In this document: positions 15,914 to 23,636 of the stretch, piece after piece | How positions within the stretch are numbered: the first letter of the stretch is position 1 | Layout of the letters: each line of letters begins with the position of its first letter | DNA from: Candidatus Zixiibacteriota bacterium | Lineage (GTDB): Bacteria; Zixibacteria; MSB-5A5; RBG-16-43-9 | Reading direction: 5' to 3' | Assembly (NCBI GenBank): GCA_022865345.1 | Contig: JALHSU010000097.1 | Span: forward strand, 1 to 37,145 | DNA length: 37,145 bases | Program-made: the position numbers and the translations under genes | Notes under the pieces: model-generated | Told to the model about the DNA's origin: nothing | The model's database searches: none | The model's input: the letters and a program-made list of their open reading frames with translations, nothing else

Positions 15914-16990
15914 ATGAAACTTCTATTCCTTTCAGACGCCAGAAGCTATCATACCAAAAGATGGGTGAACTACTTCGCTGACAAAGGGTATGAATGCTAT
16001 CTTGCATCTCTGGAGAAAAGCCAAGGAACCAGAGCCTCTGAGATTTTCATTTCGCCAAAAACCGAATTCTCTTTCCTTAAATATATTTTTGCCCTTTCGG
16101 AGATAAAGAATTTGATTCAAAATATCAATCCCGATCTGGTCAACGCCCATTTCGTGCCAAACTATGGTCTATTAGGAGCATTATCTAAAAGGAAACCCTT
16201 AGTGGTCTCAACCTGGGGTTCAGACATATTGATCTCACCGAAAAAATCACCTTTTCACAGACTGAGAGCAAAATATGTTCTGTCTAAAGCTGACCTGGTG
16301 ACCTGTGATGGAATAAATTTATCAAAGGGACTTCTGGAATTGGGGGTCCCTGAAGAAAAAATAGTTTTAGCTCCGATGGGAGTTGAACGTAGGCTATTAA
16401 AAGAACGCTCAAGCAATGGTCAATTAAAAGACAAAGCAGAAATAATATTCCTAAGCACAAGAAGCCTTGAGCCAGTCTATGACTTAAAAACCCTGATTGA
16501 AGCTATGCCTTTGATTATTGAAAAAACCAATAAAAAAGCCAGGTTCTGGGTAACCGGGCTGGGCAGTCAGGAACAGGAGCTAAGAAAACTTGCTTCAAAA
16601 CTAAAGGTCGAAAAAAACGTGGAATTCAAGGTATACCTGAACAGAGAGGAGCTGGAAGAGCTTTTTCAGAAAGCGGACTTATATATCTCAACCTCCTTGT
16701 CTGACAGCACCTCAGTTTCTTTGTTAGAGGCAATGGCATCAGGACTTCTGCCAGTGGTAACAGACATCCCCGGCAATCGGGAGTGGATAGAAGATGGAAA
16801 AAACGGTTTCCTCTTCACACCAGGAAATTATCAGGCTTTAGCCGAAAAAGTAATCTGGATAATAAATAATTTTAAAGAAACGGAAAAACTCCGCGCGGAA
16901 AATCAGAAAATCATTCGGGAAAAAGCCTTATGGGAAGAGAATATGGCTTTTGTAGAACTCAGATTTCTGGAGTTACCTAGGAGAGGCTGA
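15914..16990 (+). CDS. GT4-family glycosyltransferase
   Basis: 358 residues with a GT-B fold organisation. The N-terminal lobe begins MKLLFLSDARSYHTKRWVNYF and includes NAHFVPNYGLLGAL and VSTWGSDIL. The C-terminal nucleotide-sugar lobe has IFLSTRSLEPVYDLKTLIEAM, FWVTGLGSQEQELR and the GT4 signature SVSLLEAMASGLLPVVTDIPGNREWI, where the conserved E-x7-E type spacing is kept. Enzymes of this family transfer sugars from NDP- or polyprenyl-linked donors, here probably to lipopolysaccharide or exopolysaccharide. Sugar specificity cannot be read from sequence. It is the first of three clustered glycosyltransferases on this strand. Confidence 0.9.
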   Translation: MKLLFLSDARSYHTKRWVNYFADKGYECYLASLEKSQGTRASEIFISPKTEFSFLKYIFALSEIKNLIQNINPDLVNAHFVPNYGLLGALSKRKPLVVSTWGSDILISPKKSPFHRLRAKYVLSKADLVTCDGINLSKGLLELGVPEEKIVLAPMGVERRLLKERSSNGQLKDKAEIIFLSTRSLEPVYDLKTLIEAMPLIIEKTNKKARFWVTGLGSQEQELRKLASKLKVEKNVEFKVYLNREELEELFQKADLYISTSLSDSTSVSLLEAMASGLLPVVTDIPGNREWIEDGKNGFLFTPGNYQALAEKVIWIINNFKETEKLRAENQKIIREKALWEENMAFVELRFLELPRRG

Positions 16991-17006
16991 CAGTCTATTT
17001 TCCCCC

Positions 17007-17038
17007 TTGAGCTTTTGAGCGTTTGGACTTTTGAGCAT
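17007..17038. repeat. Four tandem 8-bp units (TTGAGCxT type)
   Basis: Units TTGAGCTT, TTGAGCGT, TTGGACTT and TTGAGCAT follow one another without a gap in the spacer between the two GT4 genes. A related array is at 36036-36067. Confidence 0.75.
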
Positions 17039-17046
17039 TTTTTACT

Positions 17047-18462
17047 ATGAGCCAAGACCTCGACAATAAGAAAAAAGTTCTTATAATAGCCTATTACTTT
17101 CCCCCTTTAGGAATGGGCGGGGTACAGAGGGTTTCTAAATTCGTCAAGTATCTCCCTTCTTTCGGCTGGGAGCCCGTGATTTTGACGGTAAAGGATATTG
17201 ATTATTTCTCCCGCGACGATTCGCTTTTAAAAGAATTGCCCGAAAGTGCAAAGATTTACAGAACCGGCTCCTTTGACCCTTTGAGGTTAAGCTACCTTAT
17301 CAAAAAAATATTCAGAACAAAAACCAGCGACCCTGAAAGGGTCGCACTACGAAATTCACAAAAAGAAAAAACCGAGAGATTCTTCCCCCGCAAGAAGCGG
17401 GGTCAGAATGACAGGTTCTTTTTTTCATCCTCGCGTAGCAGAGGCTTTAAGCCTCTGCTAAAGTTTGCAGACCTGTTTCTGTTCCCAGACAACAAAATAG
17501 GCTGGCTACCGTTTGCTTTGATAAAAGGAATCAGAATATGCAAAAAAGAAAAGATAAATCTTTTGTTTTCCACCTCTCCTCCTTTGACCTGCCACCTGGT
17601 AGCTTTTTTCCTGAAAAAGTTGACCGGCATAAGATGGGTCGCAGATTATCGTGACTCATATATTAGCTACCAGAATGCAAAAAGACCCTTTTCTCTGAAG
17701 TACCTGTTGTTGAAAAGTCTGCAAAAATCATTCTTAAGACGAACAGATGGAGTCGTCAGCGTAAACCAGACCATTGCACAGCATCTCAAAGAAACCTATC
17801 CTCCCGTAGGGAAAATTGAGGTAATCACCAACGGATATGACCAGGAGGATTTTGAAGTTGAAGTCAAAAAAAACAAAAATATTTTCAGGATAATCTATTT
17901 TGGCACTTTCAGCCTTGATTGTCCTGCAGAGCCTTTCCTGAAAGCTTTGAGTAATCTTTTGCATCAGGGGAAAATAAGCCAGGACAAGATTAGATTTATT
18001 CACGCTGGCATCTCAATCGGCATGAATATCGAGAAAACGATAGAGGAGTATGGATTAAAAGAGGTCACAGAGTTGAAAGGCTATCTGTCACATATAGAGG
18101 GGATTGAAAAACTACTCGAATCTGATCTGGCTTTACTGACTATAAGCCAATCTGTTCCAGTCATAAGCACCGGCAAAATATATGAATATTTTGGTGCTCA
18201 AAAGTCAGTTCTGGCAATTGCCCCTCAGGATGGAGAGGCTGCTAAGTTGATGCAGTCTCTTGGCGCAGGGAAAGTAGTATCTCCTGAAAATATCCCGGAG
18301 ATAGAAGATGCTATCCTGTCCTTCTATCGAGAATTTGAAGCTGGAAGGTTTCTTTTCAAAGCAACTCCTGATATGACAGAAAAGTATGAGAGAAAATATT
18401 TGACCTCAAGACTGGCTTGTCTCTTTGACGATATATTGAAAAGAGAATGGATTGTGATTTAG
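17047..18462 (+). CDS. GT4-family glycosyltransferase with palindromes embedded in frame
   Basis: 471 residues. The N-terminal lobe has KVLIIAYYFPPLGMGGVQRV, a common start in this family, then WVADYRDSYISYQNAKR; the C-terminal lobe has IIYFGTFSLDCPAEPFL and STGKIYEYFGAQKSVLAIAP. It probably adds a sugar to a surface glycan. Between residues about 94 and 138 lies an unusual Arg/Lys/Ser-rich insert (from SDPERVALRN to SSSRSRGFKPLLK) whose DNA is three separate palindromic repeats (17327-17345, 17376-17415, 17436-17460). The reading frame is kept throughout, so the protein may tolerate the insert as a surface loop. The start ATG has no clear ribosome-binding site; a tandem 8-bp repeat fills the spacer upstream. 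Confidence 0.87.
   Translation: MSQDLDNKKKVLIIAYYFPPLGMGGVQRVSKFVKYLPSFGWEPVILTVKDIDYFSRDDSLLKELPESAKIYRTGSFDPLRLSYLIKKIFRTKTSDPERVALRNSQKEKTERFFPRKKRGQNDRFFFSSSRSRGFKPLLKFADLFLFPDNKIGWLPFALIKGIRICKKEKINLLFSTSPPLTCHLVAFFLKKLTGIRWVADYRDSYISYQNAKRPFSLKYLLLKSLQKSFLRRTDGVVSVNQTIAQHLKETYPPVGKIEVITNGYDQEDFEVEVKKNKNIFRIIYFGTFSLDCPAEPFLKALSNLLHQGKISQDKIRFIHAGISIGMNIEKTIEEYGLKEVTELKGYLSHIEGIEKLLESDLALLTISQSVPVISTGKIYEYFGAQKSVLAIAPQDGEAAKLMQSLGAGKVVSPENIPEIEDAILSFYREFEAGRFLFKATPDMTEKYERKYLTSRLACLFDDILKREWIVI
17327..17345. repeat. Palindrome A inside the GT4 coding sequence
   Basis: Perfect 7-bp arms GCGACCC (17327-17333) and GGGTCGC (17339-17345) flank TGAAA. It encodes about residues 94-100 of the glycosyltransferase. 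Confidence 0.85.
17376..17415. repeat. Half-copy of the TGTCATTCTG element inside the GT4 coding sequence
   Basis: The sequence runs from GAGATTCTTC to CAGAATGACAGG, with an inner hairpin CCCCGC-AAGAA-GCGGGG. Its two ends match the right half of the complete 72-bp element at 18522-18593. It encodes part of TERFFPRKKRGQNDR in frame. Confidence 0.85.
17436..17460. repeat. Palindrome C inside the GT4 coding sequence
   Basis: Arms TAGCAGAGGC (17436-17445) and GCCTCTGCTA (17451-17460) flank TTTAA. It encodes SRGFKPLL in frame. Confidence 0.85.
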
Positions 18463-18521
18463 ATTAATCGTATGCAACCAAAGTGGCTTGGAATTGGGTA
18501 CTTGAATAGAAGACATCTTCA

Positions 18522-18593
18522 TGTCATTCTGAGGGAACGAAGTGACCGAAGAATCTCGAGATTCTTCGTCCCCTACGGGGACCCAGAATGACA
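18522..18593. repeat. 72-bp MITE-like element, complete copy
   Basis: Outer arms TGTCATTCTG (18522-18531) and CAGAATGACA (18584-18593) are perfect. A 20-bp perfect palindrome centred between 18557 and 18558 (GAAGAATCTC then GAGATTCTTC) sits inside, with TCCCCTACGGGGA near the right arm. A left half-copy lies at 21438-21480 and a right half-copy inside the GT4 gene at 17376-17415. Confidence 0.88.
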
Positions 18594-18635
18594 GGTACCG
18601 AGCCTCGAAGGCTTGACTACGCGGATTTAACCTTG

Positions 18636-18705
18636 CGGGGCTGGGAGCCCCGCCTACGAGAGCAAGAGCCACCTATTCTTCGTAGGTCGGGCACCCTTGC
18701 CCGAC
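18636..18705. repeat. Two GC-rich palindromes upstream of the GT2 gene
   Basis: GGGGCT-GGG-AGCCCC (18637-18651) is followed by GTCGGGCA-CCCT-TGCCCGAC (18686-18705). Both styles recur elsewhere: the first at 6916-6930, the second in weaker form near 30905-30930. Confidence 0.7.
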
Positions 18706-18748
18706 AGTACCTCTTCAGTCGGGTCAAAGAGAAATGGAAAAGGAATTT

Positions 18749-19624
18749 ATGCCGTCACTCTCAATAATAATCATAACCTGGAACAGCGAAGAGTTTATCG
18801 AGAAATGCCTGAAGTCTGTATTTGATACAAGAGGCTCGACAGACTTAGAGGTGATAGTGATTGATAATGCCTCTCAGGACACGACTACGAAAATAATTGA
18901 GAAATTCAAGCCTGAGGTCAGGCTGATTTGCAATCAGGCAAATCTGGGCTATGCCAAAGCCAATAATCAGGGAATCGAGGTTTCCAAAGGTGATTATATT
19001 CTACTTTTGAATCCGGATGTTGAATTGCAAGAAAATTGCTTGAAACTTATGCTCGATTTCCTGGAAAATCATAAGGATATAGATGGTTTAGCACCTCAGC
19101 TTTTGAATCCGGATGGAAGCATTCAGCCATCCTGCAGGGAGTTCCCTGATTTCTCCATACTCCTCTGGGAACTTACAGGTTTAAGTTTACTTTTCCCCAA
19201 AAGCAAAAACTTCGGCGGATGGAGAAAGGGATATTTCGATTTTCAATCTCCCAGAGAAGTTGACCAGCCAATGGGCTCCTGCCTTTTTTTGCGTCGAAAA
19301 GTTATTCAGAAAATAGGTGCTTTTGATGAACAGTTTCCCATCTTTTTTAATGATGTGGATTTATGTTACAGGATAAAAAAAAGCGGAGGAAAACTGTATT
19401 TCCTGCCTGAGGCAAAAGCTTTACATTATAAGGGAGGCTCAACCCGGCAGGCTAAGCCGGAGATGATCCTATCCTCTCATCTGAGTTTTTTTCGATTCCT
19501 CTCCAAATACAAAAATGGAGCCCTGAATCGCATTTTGCTCTATCTTTCTGGAATCCTACTTCTTGTGACGGCTCTTCTCAGGATTATCTTTTATGCTTTG
19601 AGAAAGGTTTTTTCAAAAAGTTAA
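18749..19624 (+). CDS. GT2-family glycosyltransferase (rhamnosyltransferase-like)
   Basis: About 291 residues from the preferred ATG at 18749, which has AAGGA five nt upstream and gives the classic start MPSLSIIIITWNS; an in-frame ATG at 18734 would add five residues. GT-A fold motifs are clear: VIVIDNASQD, NLGYAKANNQGI, LLLNPDVEL (DxD-like nucleotide-sugar site) and FFNDVDLCYRIKKSGG. This pattern is seen in WbbL-like enzymes that add rhamnose or similar sugars to O-antigen or cell-wall glycan. A hydrophobic segment near the end (LLYLSGILLLVTALLRIIF) probably anchors it to the membrane. Its last 41 nt overlap the convergent radical SAM gene. Confidence 0.9.
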   Translation: MPSLSIIIITWNSEEFIEKCLKSVFDTRGSTDLEVIVIDNASQDTTTKIIEKFKPEVRLICNQANLGYAKANNQGIEVSKGDYILLLNPDVELQENCLKLMLDFLENHKDIDGLAPQLLNPDGSIQPSCREFPDFSILLWELTGLSLLFPKSKNFGGWRKGYFDFQSPREVDQPMGSCLFLRRKVIQKIGAFDEQFPIFFNDVDLCYRIKKSGGKLYFLPEAKALHYKGGSTRQAKPEMILSSHLSFFRFLSKYKNGALNRILLYLSGILLLVTALLRIIFYALRKVFSKS

Positions 19625-21338
19625 GTAATGTCAGGAAATAAAAAGCATATCTTATGCCCAATCTCTGTAGTCTGCCATGAAAAAAGCGCAGGGGCCATTC
19701 TAATTCGTTCTTGTCACAAAGGGTGGAATCCCGGGTTAAATCGATTTTGCTTTTAAGCTCTTCCAACTCACTTCCTTCCAGGCTTCTCCCCTGTTCGACC
19801 ATCTGGTCGATTTTCTTCATTACATCAACTGCCGTTTTTATGCGAGCCTCTATCTCCCTGTAGGTTTTCTCATCCATCAGGTTATGCTTATACTTAACAA
19901 AATTCATTTTTGATGCCGCCTCATAGGTGCTGTAAACAATCTGCTCCCGGCTCATCCATTTGGTCTGGTAATTGAGCATATATCTCCAGCTCGGGCTTTC
20001 CAGGGCTTTTCTGTGCTCCTCCAGGGAACGGAATAAAAAGGTATACCCGTATTTTTCAGGATTTTCAAAAACCAGACTTCCCGGATCCACAAAAGGAGCT
20101 AAGGGAGAGATGTAAGGATATAATCTTTTTTGAGAATTGTACTTTCCTAAAAGATAATCACAGTAATCGATTGTTCCCATAACAGAATCATAGGTCTGCT
20201 GAGGTAGCCCTATCATAAAGAAAAGGTCGAATTTCCTGCATCCTGCCTTAAGGGAATTCTCAATCAGCTTCTCCAGTGCGGTATTATCGTAGTTTCTCTG
20301 AAAGGAGGACCTGACCAGAGGGTCATGCGATTCTGCTGAGATCTGGATATTGAAATTGGGGATGGCTTGGGCTAACTTGTATATGAACTTTTCAGGAGGC
20401 GTATCGAAAAACTCAACCACCACCTGGTTTTTTATCTTTGCCTTTTTCATAAGGTCTAAAGTCCGGTAAGCATAGACTTCACCCGCTTGAAACAGGTCAC
20501 CCAAAAGAAAGATAGGACCCTTGAAGAAAAAGGCGATCTTCTTCATATCTTTTACGACGAGTTCCGGAGCGCGAAAAGCCGGCTTTTCTCTCAGGCAGAA
20601 ATTAGAATAAGCAAAAGATGAACCCCCGCAGGAGGTGCAGTTCTGGGTACACCCCTTGCAGGTGAAGATGGCAGTTATCGGGTATCTTCCCCAGCCGTAA
20701 AAGGGGAAATATCCTAAGAGGTCTTTATCTCGCAAGACTGACTTGAACAGGTGAGGGTAATCCAACCCATCCCCATCTAAGTTTTCAGGAACAAAGCTCA
20801 GGGGGTTAATTTTTACCTCATTGTTATTATCCTTATAGGTAAGATTTGGTATTGAAGCTAACTCGCCTTTTCCTTTTAATGCTTGCATCAGCCTGTAAAG
20901 CGGCTCCTCTGCTGAATCGCCCCGGATGACAAAATCCACCTGGGGATAAAGGATAAGCTCCTTGTGAAAATAAGAAGAAGAAAGCCCTCCGAAGATAACT
21001 TTGGCTTGGGGATGATATTTTTTCACTAACTTAGCCACTTCCAGCCCGCCTTGAGAATGGGGCAGCCAGTGCAGGTCTATTCCAAAAGCCAAAGCTTTTA
21101 AGTTTTTTATCTCGGATTCAGCATCATACTCTGGACTCGAAAGCATTTTGACTGCCAAATTTATAATCCTGACCTTCAATCCTCTCTTGGTGAGATATGA
21201 AGACAAGGACACAAAACCCAAAGGGTACATATCGAAAATCGGAGTGGAAGGAATAACGTCGCTTATCGGCCCGAACATAATCGAGCGCTTGCGGAAATCA
21301 TATAAACTCGGCGGATGCAGTAAGATCAAATCGTACAT
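19584..21338 (-). CDS. B12-binding-domain radical SAM protein
   Basis: About 584 residues. The N-terminal part (LILLHPPSLYDF, then GFVSLSSYLTKRGLKVRIIN and AKVIFGGLSSSYFHKEL) has the cobalamin-binding-like Rossmann layout that precedes many radical SAM enzymes. The cluster motif CTQNCTSCGG (C-x3-C-x2-C) binds the [4Fe-4S] used to cleave SAM. Downstream blocks FNIQISAESHDPLVRSSFQR and LFFMIGLPQQTYDSV are typical of the TIM-barrel core. The reaction cannot be assigned; relatives include methyltransferases and cyclases. The ATG at 21336-21338 is chosen because GGAGAGG lies just upstream; the upstream TTG falls within that ribosome-binding sequence. It converges on and overlaps the GT2 gene by 41 nt. 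Confidence 0.85.
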   Translation of the reverse strand: MYDLILLHPPSLYDFRKRSIMFGPISDVIPSTPIFDMYPLGFVSLSSYLTKRGLKVRIINLAVKMLSSPEYDAESEIKNLKALAFGIDLHWLPHSQGGLEVAKLVKKYHPQAKVIFGGLSSSYFHKELILYPQVDFVIRGDSAEEPLYRLMQALKGKGELASIPNLTYKDNNNEVKINPLSFVPENLDGDGLDYPHLFKSVLRDKDLLGYFPFYGWGRYPITAIFTCKGCTQNCTSCGGSSFAYSNFCLREKPAFRAPELVVKDMKKIAFFFKGPIFLLGDLFQAGEVYAYRTLDLMKKAKIKNQVVVEFFDTPPEKFIYKLAQAIPNFNIQISAESHDPLVRSSFQRNYDNTALEKLIENSLKAGCRKFDLFFMIGLPQQTYDSVMGTIDYCDYLLGKYNSQKRLYPYISPLAPFVDPGSLVFENPEKYGYTFLFRSLEEHRKALESPSWRYMLNYQTKWMSREQIVYSTYEAASKMNFVKYKHNLMDEKTYREIEARIKTAVDVMKKIDQMVEQGRSLEGSELEELKSKIDLTRDSTLCDKNELEWPLRFFHGRLQRLGIRYAFYFLTLLNFLKKPFSKHKR

Positions 21339-21776
21339 AATCCTCTCCAAAACTAAAGACCAAACACTAAATTTAGCTTCAGACTCGAAAAAATCAAGGG
21401 TTTTATTGGTTGGAGATCAGCTATTGGCAATTCTTCTGGTCATTCTGAGGGAGTCCAAATGGACGACCGAAGAATCTGACTATGGCATGCATAATCCGAG
21501 ACGATGCAAAAATCGTAGAGGCGGGTTTCAAACCTGCCCCTGCAGTTCTCCCGGTAGGACAGGTTTTCAATCCTACGGTGGCTACGCCAGACGTAGTCTC
21601 CGTTTCAGGACCTGTCCAGGACAGACAGGAATGTCTGTCCTACCACGCTCTGGGGTTTCGCAGAGCGATCCCTTTCTGGGTTGCCAAAACAATGTAGGGA
21701 CATAATCCGCCTGAGGTAGATTCTGTCCCTACGATTAATCCCCTCTCCTTTCTAAGGAGAGGGAAAGGGTGAGGTT
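21339..21776. repeat. 438-bp cluster of dispersed palindromic repeats
   Basis: The region is almost entirely repeats. It holds a left half-copy of the TGTCATTCTG element (21438-21480), AGGACAGACA-GGAA-TGTCTGTCCT (21618-21641), the GTAGGGACA...TGTCCCTACG element (21694-21733), and CCCTCTCCTT-TCT-AAGGAGAGGG (21741-21763). A plus-strand open frame across it is an artefact. Both flanking genes are on the minus strand; the last palindrome sits just past the stop of the sorting-domain gene and may end its transcript. Confidence 0.8.
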
Positions 21777-22931
21777 CTATCTTAACAAAACCATCTTCTT
21801 GGTATCAGTATAGTCCTTAGCTTTCAATTGATAAAAATAAATCCCGCTTGCCACTTCTTCGCCCGAATCATCTTTCCCATTCCAATTGATATTATAATTC
21901 CCCGGTAATTTTTCTTCATCCACCAAGGTTTTCACCAACTGCCCCAAAATATTATAGATTTTCAGAGTGGTGTGGAGGGGTCTGCCAAACTCTAAACTCC
22001 CAACTTTAAACTGTATTTTTGTGGTAGGGTTAAATGGATTGGGATAGTTCTGTTCCAGAGAAAAATTCTTGGGAATAGAATTTTCAACTATGGACTCCTT
22101 CACATCGGTTTTATAATCGAGAAGTTCATATTTGTCATAGGCTTCAATATAACCTATTATTTCACCCTGCTCATTAGTGGCTATAGCCCTTGCGTATAAA
22201 CTATCTTTAACTATGCCATTTTCCGAAATCCATTGGTAAAATTCCATATCCCACCCGTGCCAAGTAACTTTAATCTTTAAAGTGAGAAAACTACCTGCTG
22301 GAACAACTACAAAACTTTCTTCTATCACCTGTCTTTCATCTAACCAGGGATTAGTAGTTGCAATCCAGGACCGACCAACTGATAGAGGAAAAACGAATAC
22401 TTTTATAGGTGGATCCCAAAATCCCGTGTCAAGTTCTAATCTGCCAAAGGGGAAATTTCTGATTTGAAAAAGGTAATGTCTTAGTTCATCCATTGAGCTG
22501 AAGAATTGTTTTCCTAATTTGAAGTTCGTGTTTCGTGTACGTTTCCCCGGCGATTGTACTGAAGTTAGATAGGCAATTCCCAGAAATGCAGTATCAGGGT
22601 GAGCATCCCAGACGACTGTCGGAAAGGTATCTCCACTTTCAAAGAGAAGTGAATAGAGTCGATAACACTCCCAACCCTTTACAGTATCAATGTCTTGAAA
22701 TTCTTCATGCAGGCTGTCAAGAGTAAGATATTCCGTGGTATCTTTGTATAAGGTATCATAAACAACCGAGTAGAATGTTCTGCGATATTCCCTAGAGTTA
22801 CCTACCTGAGCCGGGAAGCGTTCAATTATAAGGGTATTCTCATCAGCTACGGCTGAGTTGCTAATGCCCCAGCCGATGAAGTAACAGAGAATTGATATCG
22901 AAATTAGTAAAAGACTTTTTAAAAGTTGCAT
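21777..22931 (-). CDS. Secreted protein with C-terminal sorting (FlgD-Ig/type-IX-like) domain
   Basis: 384 residues. The signal peptide is at the start (MQLLKSLLLISISILCYFIGWG). The central 250 residues are beta-rich and not recognised. The C-terminal 100 residues are a textbook sorting domain: FSLEQNYPNPFNPTTKIQF, LKIYNILGQLVKTLVDE, PGNYNINWNGKDDSGEEVAS and GIYFYQLKAKD...KKMVLLR. In Bacteroidetes this domain directs type IX export; in other candidate phyla the route is less certain. A short linker (VGSLEFGRPLHTT) interrupts the usual spacing between the NYPNPFNP and LKIYN blocks. The start is firm: AAAGGAGGAAAG precedes the ATG, and a promoter-like pair lies upstream. Confidence 0.88.
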   Translation of the reverse strand: MQLLKSLLLISISILCYFIGWGISNSAVADENTLIIERFPAQVGNSREYRRTFYSVVYDTLYKDTTEYLTLDSLHEEFQDIDTVKGWECYRLYSLLFESGDTFPTVVWDAHPDTAFLGIAYLTSVQSPGKRTRNTNFKLGKQFFSSMDELRHYLFQIRNFPFGRLELDTGFWDPPIKVFVFPLSVGRSWIATTNPWLDERQVIEESFVVVPAGSFLTLKIKVTWHGWDMEFYQWISENGIVKDSLYARAIATNEQGEIIGYIEAYDKYELLDYKTDVKESIVENSIPKNFSLEQNYPNPFNPTTKIQFKVGSLEFGRPLHTTLKIYNILGQLVKTLVDEEKLPGNYNINWNGKDDSGEEVASGIYFYQLKAKDYTDTKKMVLLR

Positions 22932-23009
22932 CTTTCCTCCTTTTTATGCTTATAAAAAATTCGCAGACATGAACATATACCTTCTTATTGTCTTTTTGAT
23001 TATCCATAA

Positions 23010-23039
23010 ATATAATAATCAAAACTCAAGAATTGTCAA
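23010..23039 (-). promoter_or_regulatory. Putative sigma-70 promoter for the sorting-domain gene
   Basis: On the minus strand TTGACA (23034-23039) is followed after 18 bp by TTATAT (23010-23015), or after 17 bp by ATTATA. The start codon is about 80 nt downstream. The -35 box is a perfect consensus match. Confidence 0.5.
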
Positions 23040-23142
23040 GTAGTTTTGAAATCAAATGACTGATGTCGAATGGCGAATATCAGATAAAAAAAGGGAAACG
23101 AAATTTGGTATACCCACCTTGCCCTCAACAAAAAACCTTTTT

Positions 23143-23173
23143 CGTAGGGACAGAACACTGTTCTGTCCCTACG
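23143..23173. repeat. 31-bp near-perfect palindrome
   Basis: Arms CGTAGGGACAGAACA and TGTTCTGTCCCTACG are fully complementary around a single C. It belongs to the GTAGGGACAG family (15747-15781, 21694-21733) and lies between the divergent promoters of the sorting-domain gene and the sdh operon. Confidence 0.88.
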
Positions 23174-23193
23174 GTTCTTTTTTTATTTTTTTA

Positions 23194-23221
23194 TTGACTT
23201 TTTATATGGAAAAAATATAAA
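23194..23221 (+). promoter_or_regulatory. Sigma-70-type promoter of the sdh operon
   Basis: TTGACT (23194-23199) and TATAAA (23216-23221) are separated by 16 bp. Transcription would start near 23228, giving a leader of about 45 nt before the first sdh start codon. Confidence 0.6.
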
Positions 23222-23231
23222 TTGAAACAAT

Positions 23232-23249
23232 TTGTGACAAAAATAACAA
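23232..23249. promoter_or_regulatory. Candidate Rex (NADH/NAD+ sensor) operator
   Basis: TTGTGA (23232-23237), six bases, then TAACAA (23244-23249). This has the layout and near-consensus of the 18-bp Rex inverted repeat TTGTKA-N6-TMACAA. It lies just downstream of the predicted transcription start of the sdh operon, where a bound repressor would block transcription. No rex gene is in the window, so regulator identity is inferred. Confidence 0.4.
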
Positions 23250-23272
23250 ACTTTTAAAAAAGGAGTTCCTCT

Positions 23273-23635
23273 ATGGATGAAAGGGTAAGCTCAGGTGGGG
23301 CTTATGGCTGGTTCCTGCAGAGGATCACCGGTCTGTTCCTGGCTTTCTTCCTGATCATGCATCTGAAGGTTCTGCATCTTACCTCCCAGTGGCATCTGGA
23401 TTTCACGGTGATCACTGACCGGCTGCATTCCAGCGGCTGGTGGGGCATTTTTTACATATTTTTTATACCGATTGCGGTTTTCCATGGCTTCAATGGAGCC
23501 TGGGGGGTAATTGAAGATTACAGGCCTGCTAAAGGCTCGGGCAAAGGTGTAAAAGCCTTGCTCTGGGTAGTGGGTATCATCCTGTGCATCTTTGGGTACT
23601 TTGCAGTCAACGAACTTTTGAGAAAAGGAGCCTGA
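23273..23635 (+). CDS. sdhD: Succinate dehydrogenase membrane anchor subunit (SdhD-like)
   Basis: 120 residues with three predicted membrane helices: GLFLAFFLIMHLKVLHL, WGIFYIFFIPIAVFHGF and LLWVVGIILCIFGYFAV. GWFLQRITG and the HGFNGAWGVIEDY motif resemble SdhD anchors; the histidines are candidate haem b ligands. The subunit helps anchor the dehydrogenase and form the quinone site. AGGAG lies 7 nt before the ATG. It is the first gene of a four-gene operon and ends 1 nt before the next start. SdhC and SdhD are hard to tell apart, so the symbol may be swapped with the next gene. Confidence 0.82.
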   Translation: MDERVSSGGAYGWFLQRITGLFLAFFLIMHLKVLHLTSQWHLDFTVITDRLHSSGWWGIFYIFFIPIAVFHGFNGAWGVIEDYRPAKGSGKGVKALLWVVGIILCIFGYFAVNELLRKGA

Positions 23636-23636
23636 T

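Noticed and set aside
21148-21705. Plus-strand open frame of 185 codons
   Set aside because: It overlaps the start of the radical SAM gene in antisense and then runs through dispersed palindromes; composition is repeat-derived (many Cys, Arg, Gly) with no domain features and no ribosome-binding site.
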